This document shows, piece by piece, positions 12,111 through 25,249 of a DNA stretch of 64,000 nucleotides; position 1 is the stretch's first letter, and each line of letters starts with the position of its first letter. Under the pieces are notes generated by a model that searched no databases, was not told the origin of the DNA, and saw only the letters and a program-made list of their open reading frames with translations. A program made the position numbers and the translations under genes. The DNA is from Zhengitettix transpicula (taxonomy: Eukaryota; Arthropoda; Insecta; Orthoptera; Tetrigidae), in NCBI GenBank assembly GCA_037074705.1, contig CM073596.1:26262001-26326000 (forward strand). The letters run 5' to 3'.

Positions 12111-12193
12111 ATAGTGACTGTAAAACATAGATATCAAAATAATTCTTGATAAAATAACATCAATCAATATTTTATTAGATTTTCAGTCACTAT
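12111..12193. repeat. 83-bp palindromic mini-element
   Basis: The ends are ATAGTGACTGTAAAA and, inverted, TTTTCAGTCACTAT, giving arms of about 14 bp around an AT-rich loop. The AGTGACTG end is shared with another small hairpin at 44412-44463. This could be a deletion-derived miniature inverted-repeat element. No target duplication is clear. Confidence 0.5.
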
Positions 12194-12388
12194 CTTTAAC
12201 AGTCTGAAACGTTCACTTTATTATTACGTTTTCCGAATTTTAAAACTACACGTTTCTATAAATTTATGGTAAAAAATTTAAACTGTATCTCACTTAAATT
12301 AAATTTAAATTAGTAGAAAATGGTCAAAAGTTGGAATATTTATTTATAAACATTAAAAAGTTATATATAAAAATTTAAAATACGTCTA

Positions 12389-12422
12389 ACGTTTCTTCAC
12401 TTGGATAGGGGCGTCTTCAGAC
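12389..12422 (-). ncRNA. degenerate hammerhead-like motif
   Basis: Read on the minus strand, the segment gives CTGAAGACGCC, a loop, then GAAGAAACGTTAGACG. The core is recognisable, with T-to-A at the fourth position of CTGATGA, but the middle stem is poorly paired. It is a lone copy without a visible inverted partner. Confidence 0.3.
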
Positions 12423-15400
12423 GTTATATCATTAAAGGAACAAGTAAAGTATTTTTTAATGTTAAAATTTGTTAAGTGAAAACATGAAAGTAGATAGAGA
12501 AGATCGAAAATGATTTCAGTTATTTAAAGGAACTCGTCTAACTTTATTTTTCTTATCCGGTAAACATTTATAAGACTCAAGTTAAAATTAATTTAATCAC
12601 GTCATAATTGATTTATACCCGTATAAAATATTGAGGTTGAAGTCAGCTGCTTTAAATAAATTAAGTTAAAACACTTTTGAATGAATTTTTAAACGAACGA
12701 TATTCAAGGGTTTTTAATAAATAATTTAAAATTGTATTTTGGTAAAGTACTATTTTTTTTTTCGATCAGAATTCAGTAATTATGTAGACCTAAATTATCG
12801 ATAATCAGGAACGAAACATTGTTATTCTAGTCGTATGTTTTAATAACAAACTGGTTTAATTGGTCGTTAAGTGCATATTATTTTCTATAACCTTTTGTAT
12901 TACATTTCCTTTATAACAAATCTAAAACCTTTGTTCTACGTCTCTTTACGGAATTGGACCATCTTACAGTGTCTATTCTACTTCTGAACTTACTTTTTAA
13001 TATGATTAAAATTAGAAGACTCATTGCTGCTACTTCCCGCGAGGCTAGTCACCTTTAATCTACCAATCTGAACGCTTAAAATCAAGGGCGGGACAAGCAG
13101 CGTTGCCCGAACAATCGCAGTGTTTTCAGTACTCCATATGTGACCAAATGTACGTGGCATCAGTAGAAACCTTCAGTGCCTTCCATACTTTCTTAAATAA
13201 ATTTCTGTAACCTGTCTTTCAGTCTTTTACTATTCTTACATAAATCGTTTTTCAGCCCAATCGTTCCAATCCCTGACCGTTCTGTTCAAAAATGAGGAAC
13301 AATAATCTGAATTTGACATGGAACGGCCTTGCTTGTTACTATTTTTTAATGATCATGTTCCGAAACAAAGATTAAATGATTATATTTTTCTACGAAAGAG
13401 CTGTGTACCCGTGTCTTCCATTGAGCATCTCTTTTCATTGCGTTTAATTGCGTGTTTTCTTTTCCGCCGCTGTAAAGTGATTTTTAAGCGACTCCATCGG
13501 GAGACAAGACAATAGATTCTGTGTTTAATGGGTCGTAATTGATTCGTTACTCTGTCTGGTGATGCTCTGTGAGGTGGGATCCATTCGCTTCGCACTTAAC
13601 GGTGAGCTTTGTATTTACATGCGGAGCCACGTGATAAACAACCAACAAGAGCGGTTGAATAATAATTACGGGAGCCGCCGTGGCTGGAAGAAGGTAAAAA
13701 AGGAGAGGACGGATCGATCCGCCATGACACGCCTCGTCAAGCAATATCTCTCAGGCAGGCTTTTTTTCTTCCTCTAAAATTTAATGATCGGTCGTATGAC
13801 TGGTTTCAAGTGGTCGTTCCTCCTCCTTGATCTTGTCCCATTCCCTGTTAACCTCTTAATTCTTCACCTCTTCCAAGCTCGCGTAAATAACCAACGTGAC
13901 TCCAAGAATTTGTTTGAGAAAATATTACCCAAACGTTGATAAATTTAAATGGGCGGCTGCTCCATGACTGCTCTGATAAAGACAGAAACAACGTTGAATT
14001 AGGAATGAAACTGTAGATATGAAGATTATGTGAAGCCTGGAAAGCGAAGAATGTTGAAGGTTAAATCCAGTGACCAAATAATGAATGAAGCAGTTTTAGA
14101 AATATCGGTGAGAGGAGACTTTTGAGACAAGCTGGTGTCACTTGATACTTGAAACGTGTTGACAAATGTAACAATAAATGTATATAGATGAATATAGGAG
14201 ATGAAGATGAAGAAAGAAGTACATACACCAAGGATTGCTGACCAATTCGTTCGTGAAAATGATTTATAACAGCTAAAACGATTCCATTGCAGTTAAAGGA
14301 ATGGTTTGTTAAGTGCAGTGTGGTGTTATATGGGTCGGACACATCGACAATAATACAGACAGTTTTGAGCTGTGGCCGTGAAGGATAATGGAGAATATAA
14401 ATTGGTCGGATAGTTTTTTAAATGAATGAGTTCTAAGAAGAGCCGGAGAAAAGAGACATATATTGGAATATTTTTAAAAGTGGAAAGGATCATGGATTCA
14501 CTTATAAGATACTGTACAATTATAATTATAATGGATTTCAAATTAGAAATTAAGAAATGAATTGGCGGAAGAAGTTACCAGAAGACGAAGGACGATGCTC
14601 AGGACAGACAAATGGAGGGCTAGTTAATGTATTTTTCCCAGTTTTACTTCTTTTTTCTTAGTTTTAGCACATTTCTGGGACATTATTCTTCTATTTTTCT
14701 TTGATTTTTTTAAAAAAATAATTTATTTTCAATTGTAGGACCAGTTGATAGTTGATACCCGTCAGCTGTCAGATTTATTAAAGAAGAAAGACTAATATTT
14801 ATGAGAGCGTATTTAAATTGAGGTTTTGTTTTAATAGAATAAATACGGGTTCGATCCGACTGATATTTTTTTTTCGAATGGCGCCAGGATAGAAATATGT
14901 TCATGTTAAGTGTTAAGGATATATTCGTTCAACATTTCTTCAAACTCAGACTTGCCTAATTCTTTCTACCGTACGTAAGTCAGCAGCTTCTAAGTCAACT
15001 GAATTTAAATGAAATAAGACGCATTACTAGCATCGAAATTATCCCGTAATCTCTTTCCCTGTGTTCTTGTTTTCAATATATTCCCTTTTATTTTCAAATA
15101 CCGGTTTCTACTCTCTACGTAGGTTGAGGTTCATATTTTGCAACCTGCGCGTTGAACGTTGTTGATGGATATAAATGAGGCGTACATTACAAAAGTGTAA
15201 CGTAGAAGTTGTAAAATATTAAAAATATTCAAAAGATAAACAATTGAAGGAAATGGCTAAATTATTAGTACTAATGGATATAAAAGCTTGAAGAAATAAA
15301 AACCATGGCCTTTGTTTTAGTGACATATGTAAAATATTGATGTTCAGGTATATCATGGATCTGGGGGAGTAAAATAGGAAGGTGAAATTGAGGATTAGTG

Positions 15401-15656
15401 TAGATATAAAACGATAAGGATAGAATGCACGAGTCCCAATGGGATTAAGGAAAAAATTAAAATGAGAAATAGGTAGCAATGTACACAGAAAAGCATAGCA
15501 GTCATTATATAGACGTAGAGGGTTTGTACATAGTCGTGGACCTACTTAATTCAGTCCAAGTCAAGTGGTATTCTTGCGAATTTCTACTGTGTGCATTAAG
15601 TGAATGGGGAATATTTAAACACAAAGAAGAACTACGACCAGTCATCTGCCTGTGGT
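12423..15656. other. non-coding DNA without recognised features
   Basis: AT-rich up to about 13.0 kb, then mixed composition. Short overlapping frames on both strands around 13.3-13.8 kb have no recognisable domain and are treated as chance. Confidence 0.45.
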
Positions 15657-15673
15657 CACACACACACACACAC
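15657..15673. repeat. (CA)n microsatellite
   Basis: A short CA run. A pyrimidine-rich CT tract follows at about 15758-15825. An open frame of 153 codons on the minus strand crosses both and is rejected as a gene. Confidence 0.85.
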
Positions 15674-15829
15674 TTAGAAGATGCAGACGCCGGTATATAT
15701 TTTAGTCGCGCCGTCGTCGTTGCCAACAAGGCGTCGCATTCTTCGCGTCGCCTCGTCTCTTCTATCTTCCTTCTCTCTCCGGCTTTCTCTCTCCCGTCCT
15801 TTATCTCGCTCTCTCTCTCCTCGGGGAAG

Positions 15830-18800
15830 GTCTGCTGAAGAATAAAGGCGGAAGGGACAAAGATCTTTAGTGTCTGCAGACACACGTGTGTCACACTAAA
15901 GTAGCGTCTCTCTAGTCTGTGAAACATCTTTGCAGAAGAATAACCGAACCGAACTAGTTTCGTCACGGAAACTCTCCCTCAACATAGAGGAAATTACTCG
16001 GAGAAACCTAGAGAAACACTGCGGACTTGGATCCAACAACAATATAATTATATAGTATAATATATCCCTGTATAGTGAGAGTAATCTGCTTTTAAAAATG
16101 AAACAATCGAATTTTTCAGAGAAACGCTTGAATCAAAGACTCATCTGCATCTCTATTTTTTTTTTAAAACGAACAAAGTACCAAACATAAATATAGTTCG
16201 TTACAAACCCAAAAAATAGTTAATTCCATGACTTTTTTTCTAAATTTAATCTTAAAAACCTTTATCTTTCGATTGTACAGGTTTGTTCATAAATTTACAA
16301 GTATTTACAATAAATATGGTTGTGTTGGTGGAGAGTCCAGTGACTTTCCAGCCCTTGAGCTCTTGATTTGTTGTTCTGAGGGCTTTGGGGTGGAAGATGA
16401 GTGTTTAGTGATTACTGTAAAGATTTCAGGAGTTGGGTAGAGAATGCAATAGGTGAGGTAACGGGCAAAGAGGTTATACTGAAAGGATTTTTCAGGAATA
16501 TTTTGCGGGAAATTATGCAGTCTATTTGGAGTAAAACGTCCTGAATATAAAAAAAATAAACATTTGGTTTTTTTTGTGAATGCAACACGGGGAGGTTTTT
16601 GTAAAAGAATAATTTAGATCAAAAAATCATGCTTCCATGCTTGTATGATGTGTAATTCTATATTTTATTACAGTTAATTCTCGAATAATTAATTATTTAC
16701 TAGTACGTACTGAATTTTTTTATTAGCACTGTAAATATTATGTTATATACCCTTAGTATAGTTAAAGAATTATTATTTTTGGTATTTTTATGTTAACTTC
16801 TAAATATTTATAATTGTAGCATCCTGTTATTGCATTGTAATTTTATGTATTGTGGTATCCCACTTCCTGGTATGAAGGCTAATGGAATAAAATAAATCAA
16901 ATAAAATCAAAAGTTAAAATAAAATATTTCTCTGATTAGTATCCTATTTTCTGCTTGGGATTCTATAGGTCTGTTACTAAGACGACAAAATATTAGTGTT
17001 TGTTTATGAAAGCAAGTGGTTCCTTTTTTAATGTATAAATTTCCCAAATTTGACATCAAGATGATGATATATAAATTTTTAAATTTATTACCTGATGATA
17101 ATAATTATATGAAACGGTTTTCCACTTTTTTCTGACATTTTGGCTGTTTTATTCGTATTGTCACCACGTTAAGTTCCAAAAGACTTCGCGATTCGTGAAC
17201 TTCAAGTGTAATACAAATCAGTAGATACGGAAAAGAAATAATTATCCGCGAATTTTGAGGACCAACCATTTTTATTCCAGTAAAAGAAGGGATCCTCATT
17301 AGAGCGACAGAAATCCACGAGCAGGTACAACGACGGTCGACTCAAGGCCTTAAAATGTAATAAAGAGAAGGAAAAAAAACAGATTTGGGCGTTGCGAGAT
17401 AAATAGCAGCACTTTAGCTCCACTTAAAAAGGAAGAAACCCACAGGGAGGTATTTAAGGAAAAGAGTGACGACAAAGCTGTGGAACCTGAATCCAGAGCT
17501 ATCTAGATTAGCGTAACACGCCCGGGGCCCAAATAACACGAGAGAAAATGAGAAAAGAGAGAAGTAACGCTGGCGAAGGAAAAGGAGGGCAACGGTGGAA
17601 AACGGGATAGGAAAATGTTCCTCTAAACAGAGCACGGATCGTAGAGACAGGTTTCAATCAATTCTGATATCCTTAATAAGAGTTCGGAACAACAACAAAT
17701 CAAAATTCCTGACTAAAATGTCTGTAATAATAGGGAAGTCAAACCTGAGTTCTGTTACCAAAGGCCTTTTCAATTTTTCATCCACTTACCTTAATGAACT
17801 ATTGAAAATAAAGATACGAAAATGGACTGCGGGGTGACAATAATTGAGAAGGAGAGAAATAAGGGAGAAAAAAATACGTCATTAAAAAGAAACAGAGAAA
17901 CTAGATGAGTGACAAAACAAATTAATTTTAAACGAGCATCGTGGAGATATAAAGAGGAAATGAGGGCGGAAGTCAAGAGAGTAGAAATATATAAGAAATT
18001 GGAGGGAAGAATAGAATGGTTATAATTTCGGAATGGGGAAATGAGCAGATAAGTTGGAAAAATACGAATAAATTAAAAATAAAATGAACAGTAGTAGATA
18101 TGGAAATGGATGACGGACGTTTAAGATGACGGAATGAGCTCGAAAAGGCAAAATTGATGTGGAAAAAATTAGAAGTATTCGGCAAAAGCGGTAACAGTGT
18201 AAAAGCTCAGTGGAAGAAAATGTGAATAATAGAGGATGTTAAACGATGGAGTGAAAAATTAAGGAAGGAGGAGTTGCGGTCAAAGTAATCAATATTCCGA
18301 TATGCTATGGAGCAGCACAGCTTATTTCGGTCAATATTAAGCTCGTTCACGGGCTCCGTTTGAATGGAATTACTTGCTTTAACAGGTCTTTCATATTTAT
18401 TAAGCCCCCTTTCCCTCCTTATTAAGCTAGTTGTTAACAGTTATTAGAGGATCCACTTGCTATTCAGTACCAGCTCTTCTACAGCATTAATGAGACACAA
18501 AGCGAGGATCGAAGAAAGCTTTCCTTTGTCTCTTAATGACGCGTGTTTATAGGCTAATATTCTTCTGCCCCTACTCTCCCTTGCCTTTATTGTTTTTTGC
18601 TCCCTGTTCATATCAGTACTTGTTACTTAGTACCCGGCCGCATCGTTAGTTAATTTGTTCCTTCTACATCGTGGCCGCCCCTCGGGAAATCGCTTCCTTT
18701 GTTACACCTTTAACGGCTTGGATAAATAATGAGGAACAGGTTTTCCAATTCGTTTTATCAAATATGCATTAACTTGTAGACCCAATTTTTTAACTAATTA

Positions 18801-19176
18801 TTTTCCAATTTATAAATTTAAAATAAAGGATGAATGTCCGAATACTGTTCTCATCGTTTTATTTTTGTACCTTTTTTCTCCTTCTCTTCAGTCTTTATTT
18901 TTCTTATTTTACCCTTTTACCTTTGCTGCTCTTGCTATTACAATTTCCTCATCTGACTCATATATTTGCCCTTCTCGTATGTTTCCGCTGTTATTCACCG
19001 TATAAGTTCCTGTTTATTCTTACAATGGAAGCTCAGCAGTAAATCCTATGAAACTAAAACTTTAGGATTTAAAAATCTTGACCAGATTTTGACCAAATTT
19101 TAAGACTTGAATGAAGAATGGATATTGTGAGTTAATTGATAATAAGTACAATGATTTAATAACAGAAGAACTACTT
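15830..19176. other. non-coding DNA
   Basis: Mostly AT-rich. The part from 18290 to 18760 is more balanced and contains repeated TTATTAAGC and ATTAATGA motifs, a possible regulatory segment with no direct support. Several minus-strand frames around 17.1-18.2 kb are rich in F, L and S and come from purine-rich plus-strand DNA. Confidence 0.4.
17091..17117 (+). ncRNA. degenerate hammerhead-like motif
   Basis: CCTGATGATAATAATTATATGAAACGG keeps both the CTGATGA and GAAACG segments. The middle arms (ATAAT, ATTAT) are complementary but AT-only, so pairing may be accidental. It is a single copy. Confidence 0.3.
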
Positions 19177-19290
19177 CCCGGGTAGCTCAGATGCTAAAAG
19201 CACCCAGTGGAGGTCCTTGATTCGATTCCTGATTCGGTCGAGTACGTGTCGGCATAATGCCATCCCTTATTCTCTCTTTTTTAAAAAAAA
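19177..19290 (+). repeat. tRNA-derived SINE-like head
   Basis: An A-box-like TAGCTCAGATGC at 19183-19194 and a B-box-like GATTCGATTCC at 19220-19230 stand at about the spacing of an internal RNA polymerase III promoter. The acceptor stem is not complementary, so this is not a working tRNA gene. An A-rich stretch follows at about 19282. It differs from the tRNA-related family at 21.4 and 23.4 kb, so it may be an independent SINE family. Confidence 0.5.
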
Positions 19291-20741
19291 ATTATTCTGT
19301 TAAATATTATTGGTTTTCATGACTGTTAAAAATTGCCTGTAACGTCGGAAGATTTATTCGTCCTTTTACCGCTGTTGCTCGGATGCCTCCTGGATCTTAC
19401 GTAAATATTCACGTAGCATCAGACATGATCTTGACGCGTTGGCCCCTTATCGCATATAACAAGCTTAAATTCGCGATTATGTTGCAACTGTCTACCCACT
19501 GCAACTGAGTTAAAAAATTTAATTGAAACTGGGTACAGCATGAGAATACTATTCAAAGTCGAGTGTAGAAAACGTCCGACGAAACACAGAAAAATAGTTC
19601 ATAAGTCACAGAATCACTGTCGCTGCTTTTTTCTTGTAGTTCTAAATAACTTTTTTAGATTTGTGGCTTGTCAGCAATTTTACTATAAATTTCATGGATT
19701 TATCTCCTGTTTATATCGTATTATATTTTTCGTAAATTACCCCTGGGAATTCTTCATATGTATTAACGTGAAATGATTTCTAAATGTATTCCAATTTCTC
19801 CTTTCTCTCGTAGTTTTCCTCGTGAGGTGTCTGTTACGTCGCTGTCTCGTCCCTTTCCCACTTCTCGTGTTCTTCAGGAACTAGACCCTATCCTGATGTT
19901 CCTCTCTACGGACTGTGGTTGTGTCTGCAGCTTCCAGAGAATGCAAGGTTTCCGTCTCAACCATTCCAAAAACACACACAAAAACTCGAACTACGGAAAC
20001 ATTGTCAGCGAAATTGTGTCATGAAAACGAAAATAAACATAAGCATCGAATCTGCCGACCCACCAAAGGCGATTTAATGGTTCAATAAATTCTTACTTAA
20101 GAAGCTAAAACCATATTCTGCCAGTGAAAAAAATATTCGTCTCGATTGAAAGCCAAAGTCACTGTTTATTAATAAAAAAAATAGGAATACGCGGCTTTGC
20201 ATTTGGTGGTCAATCGTCTTCATTTTATCTTTTTTTTTCTGATCCTGATTATACTTAAGCTCTATTTCATTTCATTATTGCTTCATTCAAATCAATTCTT
20301 CAATTAATCACGAATATTAATAGTCCTGTTATATATATTATTATATGTTATACAACTATTCCTATATAAAAGTACCATATTGAGACTTAGTAATGGGCTT
20401 GAGCACAATATTTTATCCGCTTTACAGATAAACGCCTGAATGGTTTTCCTCTGAGTCATTTTAAGATAATCATCCAATAACTTTGAACTGAATAAAATGC
20501 AGTCTTTAATTTTTAAGCGACAAATTGTTTTGGTTAAAGTAGGCAATAAGATGGACGTTCAATAATCTTATAGACAGAACAAAGAATTGTAGAAAAACGA
20601 TTATGATGGACCAAATCCGTCGTTTCAGTAAACCGTAGATGAACTATTTGTGCCAAAATCATACCATGATGTGAAAAACTGTTCGAAATACTTTTATTCT
20701 TGTGTAAGGGTAGTTGGGTTCAACCAGATACTCTCTTTTTA
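19291..20741. other. non-coding DNA
   Basis: No gene or repeat was recognised. The frame at 19773-20024 (plus) lacks any motif. Confidence 0.45.
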
Positions 20742-20950
20742 ATCACCTGACGAAGGAACAAGGATTTCATAAAAATTTACTGGTATTTATATTATCACTT
20801 ATAGATGGTAAGAGCAACGCGTTCATAGAGAAGGTTCTGGGTTCGATTCCCGGTCCAGTTGAGAATTTTCCATCCCGATCCATAATAGACAGAATTTTTT
20901 AAGTGAAGACGTTTGATTATATTAGTCCTCATATATTTTCTTAAAAACCT
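20742..20950 (+). repeat. truncated tRNA-related repeat fused to a palindrome fragment
   Basis: Positions 20803-20950 match the tRNA-related family (GGTAAGAGCAACGCG, B box GGGTTCGATTCC, then the downstream block ending AAAAACCT). The first part of the A box is missing. In its place is 20742-20802, with CCTGACGAAGGAACAAGG and a TATTTATATTATCAC block that also occurs at 29868 and 56182. The join shows one element broken into, or recombined with, another. Confidence 0.6.
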
Positions 20951-20979
20951 ATCTGGCTATTTATTCATTTAATTATTTT

Positions 20980-21600
20980 GTATCAGTAACAGATATTTTT
21001 TGTCATAAATTGTGTAAAGCACAAACGATGTAATATTTCAAATCACAAATTTATTTTAAAAATTTTTCTTGTTATTCCTCCATCCAAAAACGTAAAACTA
21101 TATTGACTATTTTAAAACGTCTATTATAACTTTTGTTAATTTATTTAATTTATCTTATTAATAAAGAACGTACGTAATGATAAATATTGTGAAATAAATC
21201 GAAATTTTTAAGAATAATTTTAGTAAGAATATAACCAAATATAACGATTTTATAAAATATCTCTGTTCGAACTTTAAAATGCATCCGAAAACTAGGTTTT
21301 TAAGAAAATATATGAGGACTAATCTAATAAAACGTCTTTACTTAAAAAAAATTCTCTCTATAATGGATCGGGATGGAAAAATCTCAACTGGACCGGGAAT
21401 CGAACCCAGTAACTTCTCTATGAACGCGTTGCTCTTACCATCTGAGCTACTCAGGCAAACTCCCCGTTCATCCTGATCCTTCAATTTAGCATGAAGAAAC
21501 TTTTGGTTTCATAACCACATTATTCTTCGAATTAATGACAAATTATAGTTAGAATTTGATGTATATTGAACGATATTAAAATTCTTGCCTTTATATTAAT
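20980..21600 (-). repeat. tRNA-related repeat, long minus-strand copy
   Basis: Read on the minus strand it contains an upstream block, a tRNA-like segment (21388-21454) with A-box TAGCTCAGATGG and B-box GGTTCGATTCC, and a long AT-rich 3' block ending near GACAAAAAATATCTGTTACT. It matches 23212-23830 over about 600 bp, so the two form a large inverted repeat with a spacer of about 1.6 kb. A good T-stem (CTGGG/CCCGG, one wobble) is present, but no acceptor stem is. The element is much longer than a usual SINE and I see no protein gene. Confidence 0.7.
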
Positions 21601-22649
21601 AAAATTTAGTCTAATTCTAAATTATAACAAATTAACAAGAAAAAATATTTTTTAAGTTTTTAAAATTTATCTGACAAATTTTCCCTTCTTGTTACAGCAT
21701 GAATACTTTTGCTCAATTTGTTTTCGTATATATGCGTATTTTTTTTAATATTGTCTACTTCAGTGTTTGTTTCTATAAATAATATATTCCTCAGAACGAT
21801 TCTCCGTAGCATGATAGTCATGCAGGGTAGGCTGTGATACGACGACGCCGCCCTGCCCTAGGCGTCTCGACGCCCAATCGATTTGTCTCCTCTCTTCCCC
21901 CCCTCCCCCTGTCCTTCTCCACGCTCCTTTTTTTCATCAGACCAGAGACAGGAGCTCCCAAATCTGTGGTGGTAAAGTTTCACGAAATGCACATGAACCG
22001 TGGGCCTGATCACTCGTCTCCGTCCTCTAAGGTGTGATTGGTGGGGGTTGAGTGGTGGTGGATGCTGACATTCGCCATCCGGCAATTTTGTTGGGTTAGT
22101 GACCGACCTGCGTAGTCTCGCGAAAAAAAAAAAAAAAAGCTGCATGAAAGTTGCGTCACGCTCACACACTCATACGGCAAGTAGGTCGTCGTCACACCGT
22201 TTCGCAAGGTTACACGGTTCATCAACGGGATCCAAATGCCACGGCACGGAGGACTAATAAAGAAAATACCATCAAACACTTCAGATATTCGGGCAAGATC
22301 AACGTCACACAGAACTACGGCACCGTAAAATTCATTAGTGACTATCAACGGGGAAGAATAATCGAACCTCCACTTTTTACATAATTTAAAAACCTGCGTT
22401 TATTTTTCCGTGAAACCAAGGAATCAGTAAATTACAATTACGATAAAAATATTCTAATATGATGAAAACGGCGAAGAAGTTTTTCTTAATGACCCAACAA
22501 CACTTTATTGAAGATAGTCTGTCATTTGATTTAAAACACATGTAGACACTGCAGACCCAAGACGAGCAAATCATATTTACTATACCAAAGAGACAATATT
22601 TTCCTATATAGCCGAAGTAGGATAAGTCAGAGATAACAAACAAACACTG
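21601..22649. other. non-coding DNA between tRNA-related repeats
   Basis: The stretch at 21600-21680 still resembles the 164-bp repeat unit in inverted orientation. From 21830 to 22380 the composition is more balanced and short frames occur on both strands, including one across a run of A at 22123-22138. None is recognisable. Confidence 0.4.
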
Positions 22650-22678
22650 AAGTAGATAATATGAATATATATATATAC

Positions 22679-22734
<56 letters not shown>

Positions 22735-22736
22735 AC
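22650..22736. repeat. (AT)n microsatellite with interruptions
   Basis: A long alternating AT tract broken by ATACAT and ATGTAT. It immediately precedes the 164-bp tandem array, and each array unit also begins with a short form of it. Confidence 0.85.
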
Positions 22737-23228
22737 GCATATATAGAAAAACAAATTGAGTAACATGATTCATTCCGTAAATAGAAGAGAAAAATCGTTA
22801 GATAAACTTTAAACACTTTTAAAATATTTTTGTTATAATTTATATTTCGACATAATTTTTATTTATAAAAACGTAAGAATTTTAATATATATGTATATAC
22901 GCTTATATAGAAAAACAAATTCAGTAACATGATTCATTCCGTAAATAGAAGGGAAAAATCGTTAGATAAACGTTAAACACTTTTAAAATATTTTTGTTAT
23001 AATTTATATTTCGACATAATTTTTATTAATAAAAACGTAAGAATTTTAATATATATGTATATACGCATATATAGAAAAACAAATTCAGTAACATGATTCA
23101 TTCCGTAAATAGAAGGAAAAAATCATTAGATAAACGTTAAACACTTTTAAAATATTTTGCTTGTTAATCTGTCTTAATTTATATTTGGACAGAATTTTTA
23201 TGAATAAAACGTAAGAATTTTAATATCG
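22737..23228 (+). repeat. three tandem 164-bp repeats
   Basis: Units begin GCATATATAG at 22737, GCTTATATAG at 22901 and GCATATATAG at 23065, a strict 164-bp period. The first two are nearly identical; the third diverges after AAAATATTTTG and runs directly into the tRNA-related repeat. The same third-unit sequence is found inverted next to the minus-strand tRNA-related copy (about 21585-21680). The unit is therefore part of that element, and the array is an expansion of its 5' region. Confidence 0.9.
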
Positions 23229-23830
23229 TTCAATAAACATCAAATTCTACCTTCAATTTGTCATTAATTAGAAGAATAATGTGGGTATGAAACCGAAAGT
23301 TTCTTCAAGCTGAATTGAAGGATCAGGATGAACGCGGAGTTTACCTGAGTAGCTCAGATGGTAAGAGCAACGCGTTCATAGAGAAGGTTCTGGGTTCGAT
23401 TCCCAGTATAGTTGAGATTTTTCCATCCCGATCCATTATAGACAGAATTTTTTTTAAAGTAAAGACGTTTGATTAGATTAGTCCGCATATATTTTCTTAA
23501 AAACCCAGTTTTCGGATACATTTCAAAGTTTGAAACAGAGATATTTTATAAAATCTTACATATTTGGTTATATTCTTTCTAAAATTATTCTTAAAAATTT
23601 CAATTTATTTCTTAATATTTATCATTAGGTACGTTCTTTATTAATAAGATGAATTAAATAAATTAACAACCGTTATATTAGACGTTTTAAAATATTCAAT
23701 ATTGTTTTACGTTTTAGGATGGAAGAACAACAAGAAAAAAATTTCAAATAAATTTGTAATTTGAAATATTATATTCTTTGTTCTATACACAATTTATGAC
23801 AAAAAAAACACCTGGTACTGTAAAAACATA
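23212..23830 (+). repeat. tRNA-related repeat, long plus-strand copy
   Basis: The tRNA-like segment is at 23344-23411 (A-box TAGCTCAGATGG, B-box GGTTCGATTCC, T-stem CTGGG/CCCAG). It is preceded by a block shared with 21480-21590 (inverted) and followed by about 400 bp of AT-rich DNA collinear with 20980-21380 (inverted). The 3' end lies near GGTACTGTAAAAAC. Polymerase III transcription from the internal boxes is possible but unproven. Confidence 0.7.
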
Positions 23831-25249
23831 AAAAAATAACAATCTGAAGAAAGTAAAAAAAGGGAACAGCAACGTCATCTTGGACGTTAATTTTCAATGT
23901 ATAATTTTATTATAGTGTTATTCGAGTTCGAGGTTTTTATATTTAAACACCAGACGTTAAATATGTAATTTAAAAATTCTTCTCATTACAGGTAATTAAT
24001 TCAATCTACTTTCTTTCATGTCAGATATGGTGGCATGTTTTCCAAGAGTTCGGTTTGAAATCTTCTGTTACTCTATAGATTTACAAGAAACTGTAAACGA
24101 TGGATAATCCGGATACATTGACTCGACGTCAAAATTTGTGTATCTGTCAAATTTCCGTTATATACGTTACAGAATTGATATTAAAAAACAAATATCGTTA
24201 TTCGCCGGTGTTATTTGCGTAATCGAAGGGGAAAATAAACCGTGTACGTGCGTAGACTAAACGAAATTGTGTCTCGACAATTTTTCCCACCGTTCCTCCA
24301 TCCCGAATCCACATTTCGCTACAGAAATGTAGATTACTGAGGGGAAACTTAAATATTTCTTCCTTCCCATTTTCCCCGACGTGCTCCTGCACGCGTATGA
24401 AAAATTTACCGGAAAACAAATCTACGAAATTACGTTTGGAGACCTGGGATATTTCTTTCCTTTTTTTTTTACCCTCCGCCATGTCACGTCTCTCCCTTCT
24501 TCAATCCCTCGTTTCCAGTTCCTCTGGCTTTTGAATTCAGAGTTCGATATTCCAATATATGTATCCAAACTTCTCCTTCGCTACTCCACCACCCTCTCTC
24601 CTTTCAAATCGTCCGAAGGAATGAATACAAACGGAGAGAGAGGGAGAGAAGTCGAGGCCGTGGATTTAATCTTATTCATCTGAAGAAACTGTTAGATTTC
24701 TCTACGTAAGAAAACAAAAATAAATATTCACGTTATTCACAAAAACTGTACAATTAATATAAAGACAGAACTTTACATTGTTTTTATTAATAATATAAAT
24801 TTAAAAAATTAACTGTTTTACATAAATTTTAAAATATTGCATTCAACACGACGTTCCAGTGCGTTTTGTTACATTCTGTTTCTATGGAAATAATTTTTTT
24901 TGTCATTCATAGTTAAAAGAACAAACAATATTTCAAATCATAAATTTTAAAAATTATTATATTTCAATAATTGTTACAGATTATAAAGTAATAATATAAT
25001 TTTACTTAAAATTAAAATTATAAATAATACTAAAATATTGTAAAAAAATTATCAAAAGTTTAAAAACAAATGATTATAATTGTTACATAATTTTAATGTA
25101 TCTTTTTGTGAAACTTTACATGAATTAAATGAATTTGATTTTGATTGAAAATTGGGAGATTGAACAAAATTTATTAGAACGTAATTAATTTCGTATTATT
25201 TTACGTTTTGTAGCCATGTATTCACGATTAAATTTGTTTAGGTCTTTTA
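23831..25249. other. AT-rich DNA with a fragment of the tRNA-related repeat
   Basis: Positions 24898-24965 resemble the 3' block of the tRNA-related family in minus orientation (AATATTTCAAATCA and its surroundings). The rest, including small frames on both strands at 24.2-24.7 kb, shows nothing recognisable. Confidence 0.4.

Noticed and set aside
15505..15966. 153-codon minus-strand frame with charged E/R-rich middle
   Set aside because: The charged part is the reverse complement of a CT-rich tract and the CVCVC stretch comes from the CA repeat.
23344..23411. tRNA gene
   Set aside because: A and B boxes and a T-stem are present, but no acceptor stem pairs and the segment is embedded in a longer dispersed repeat.
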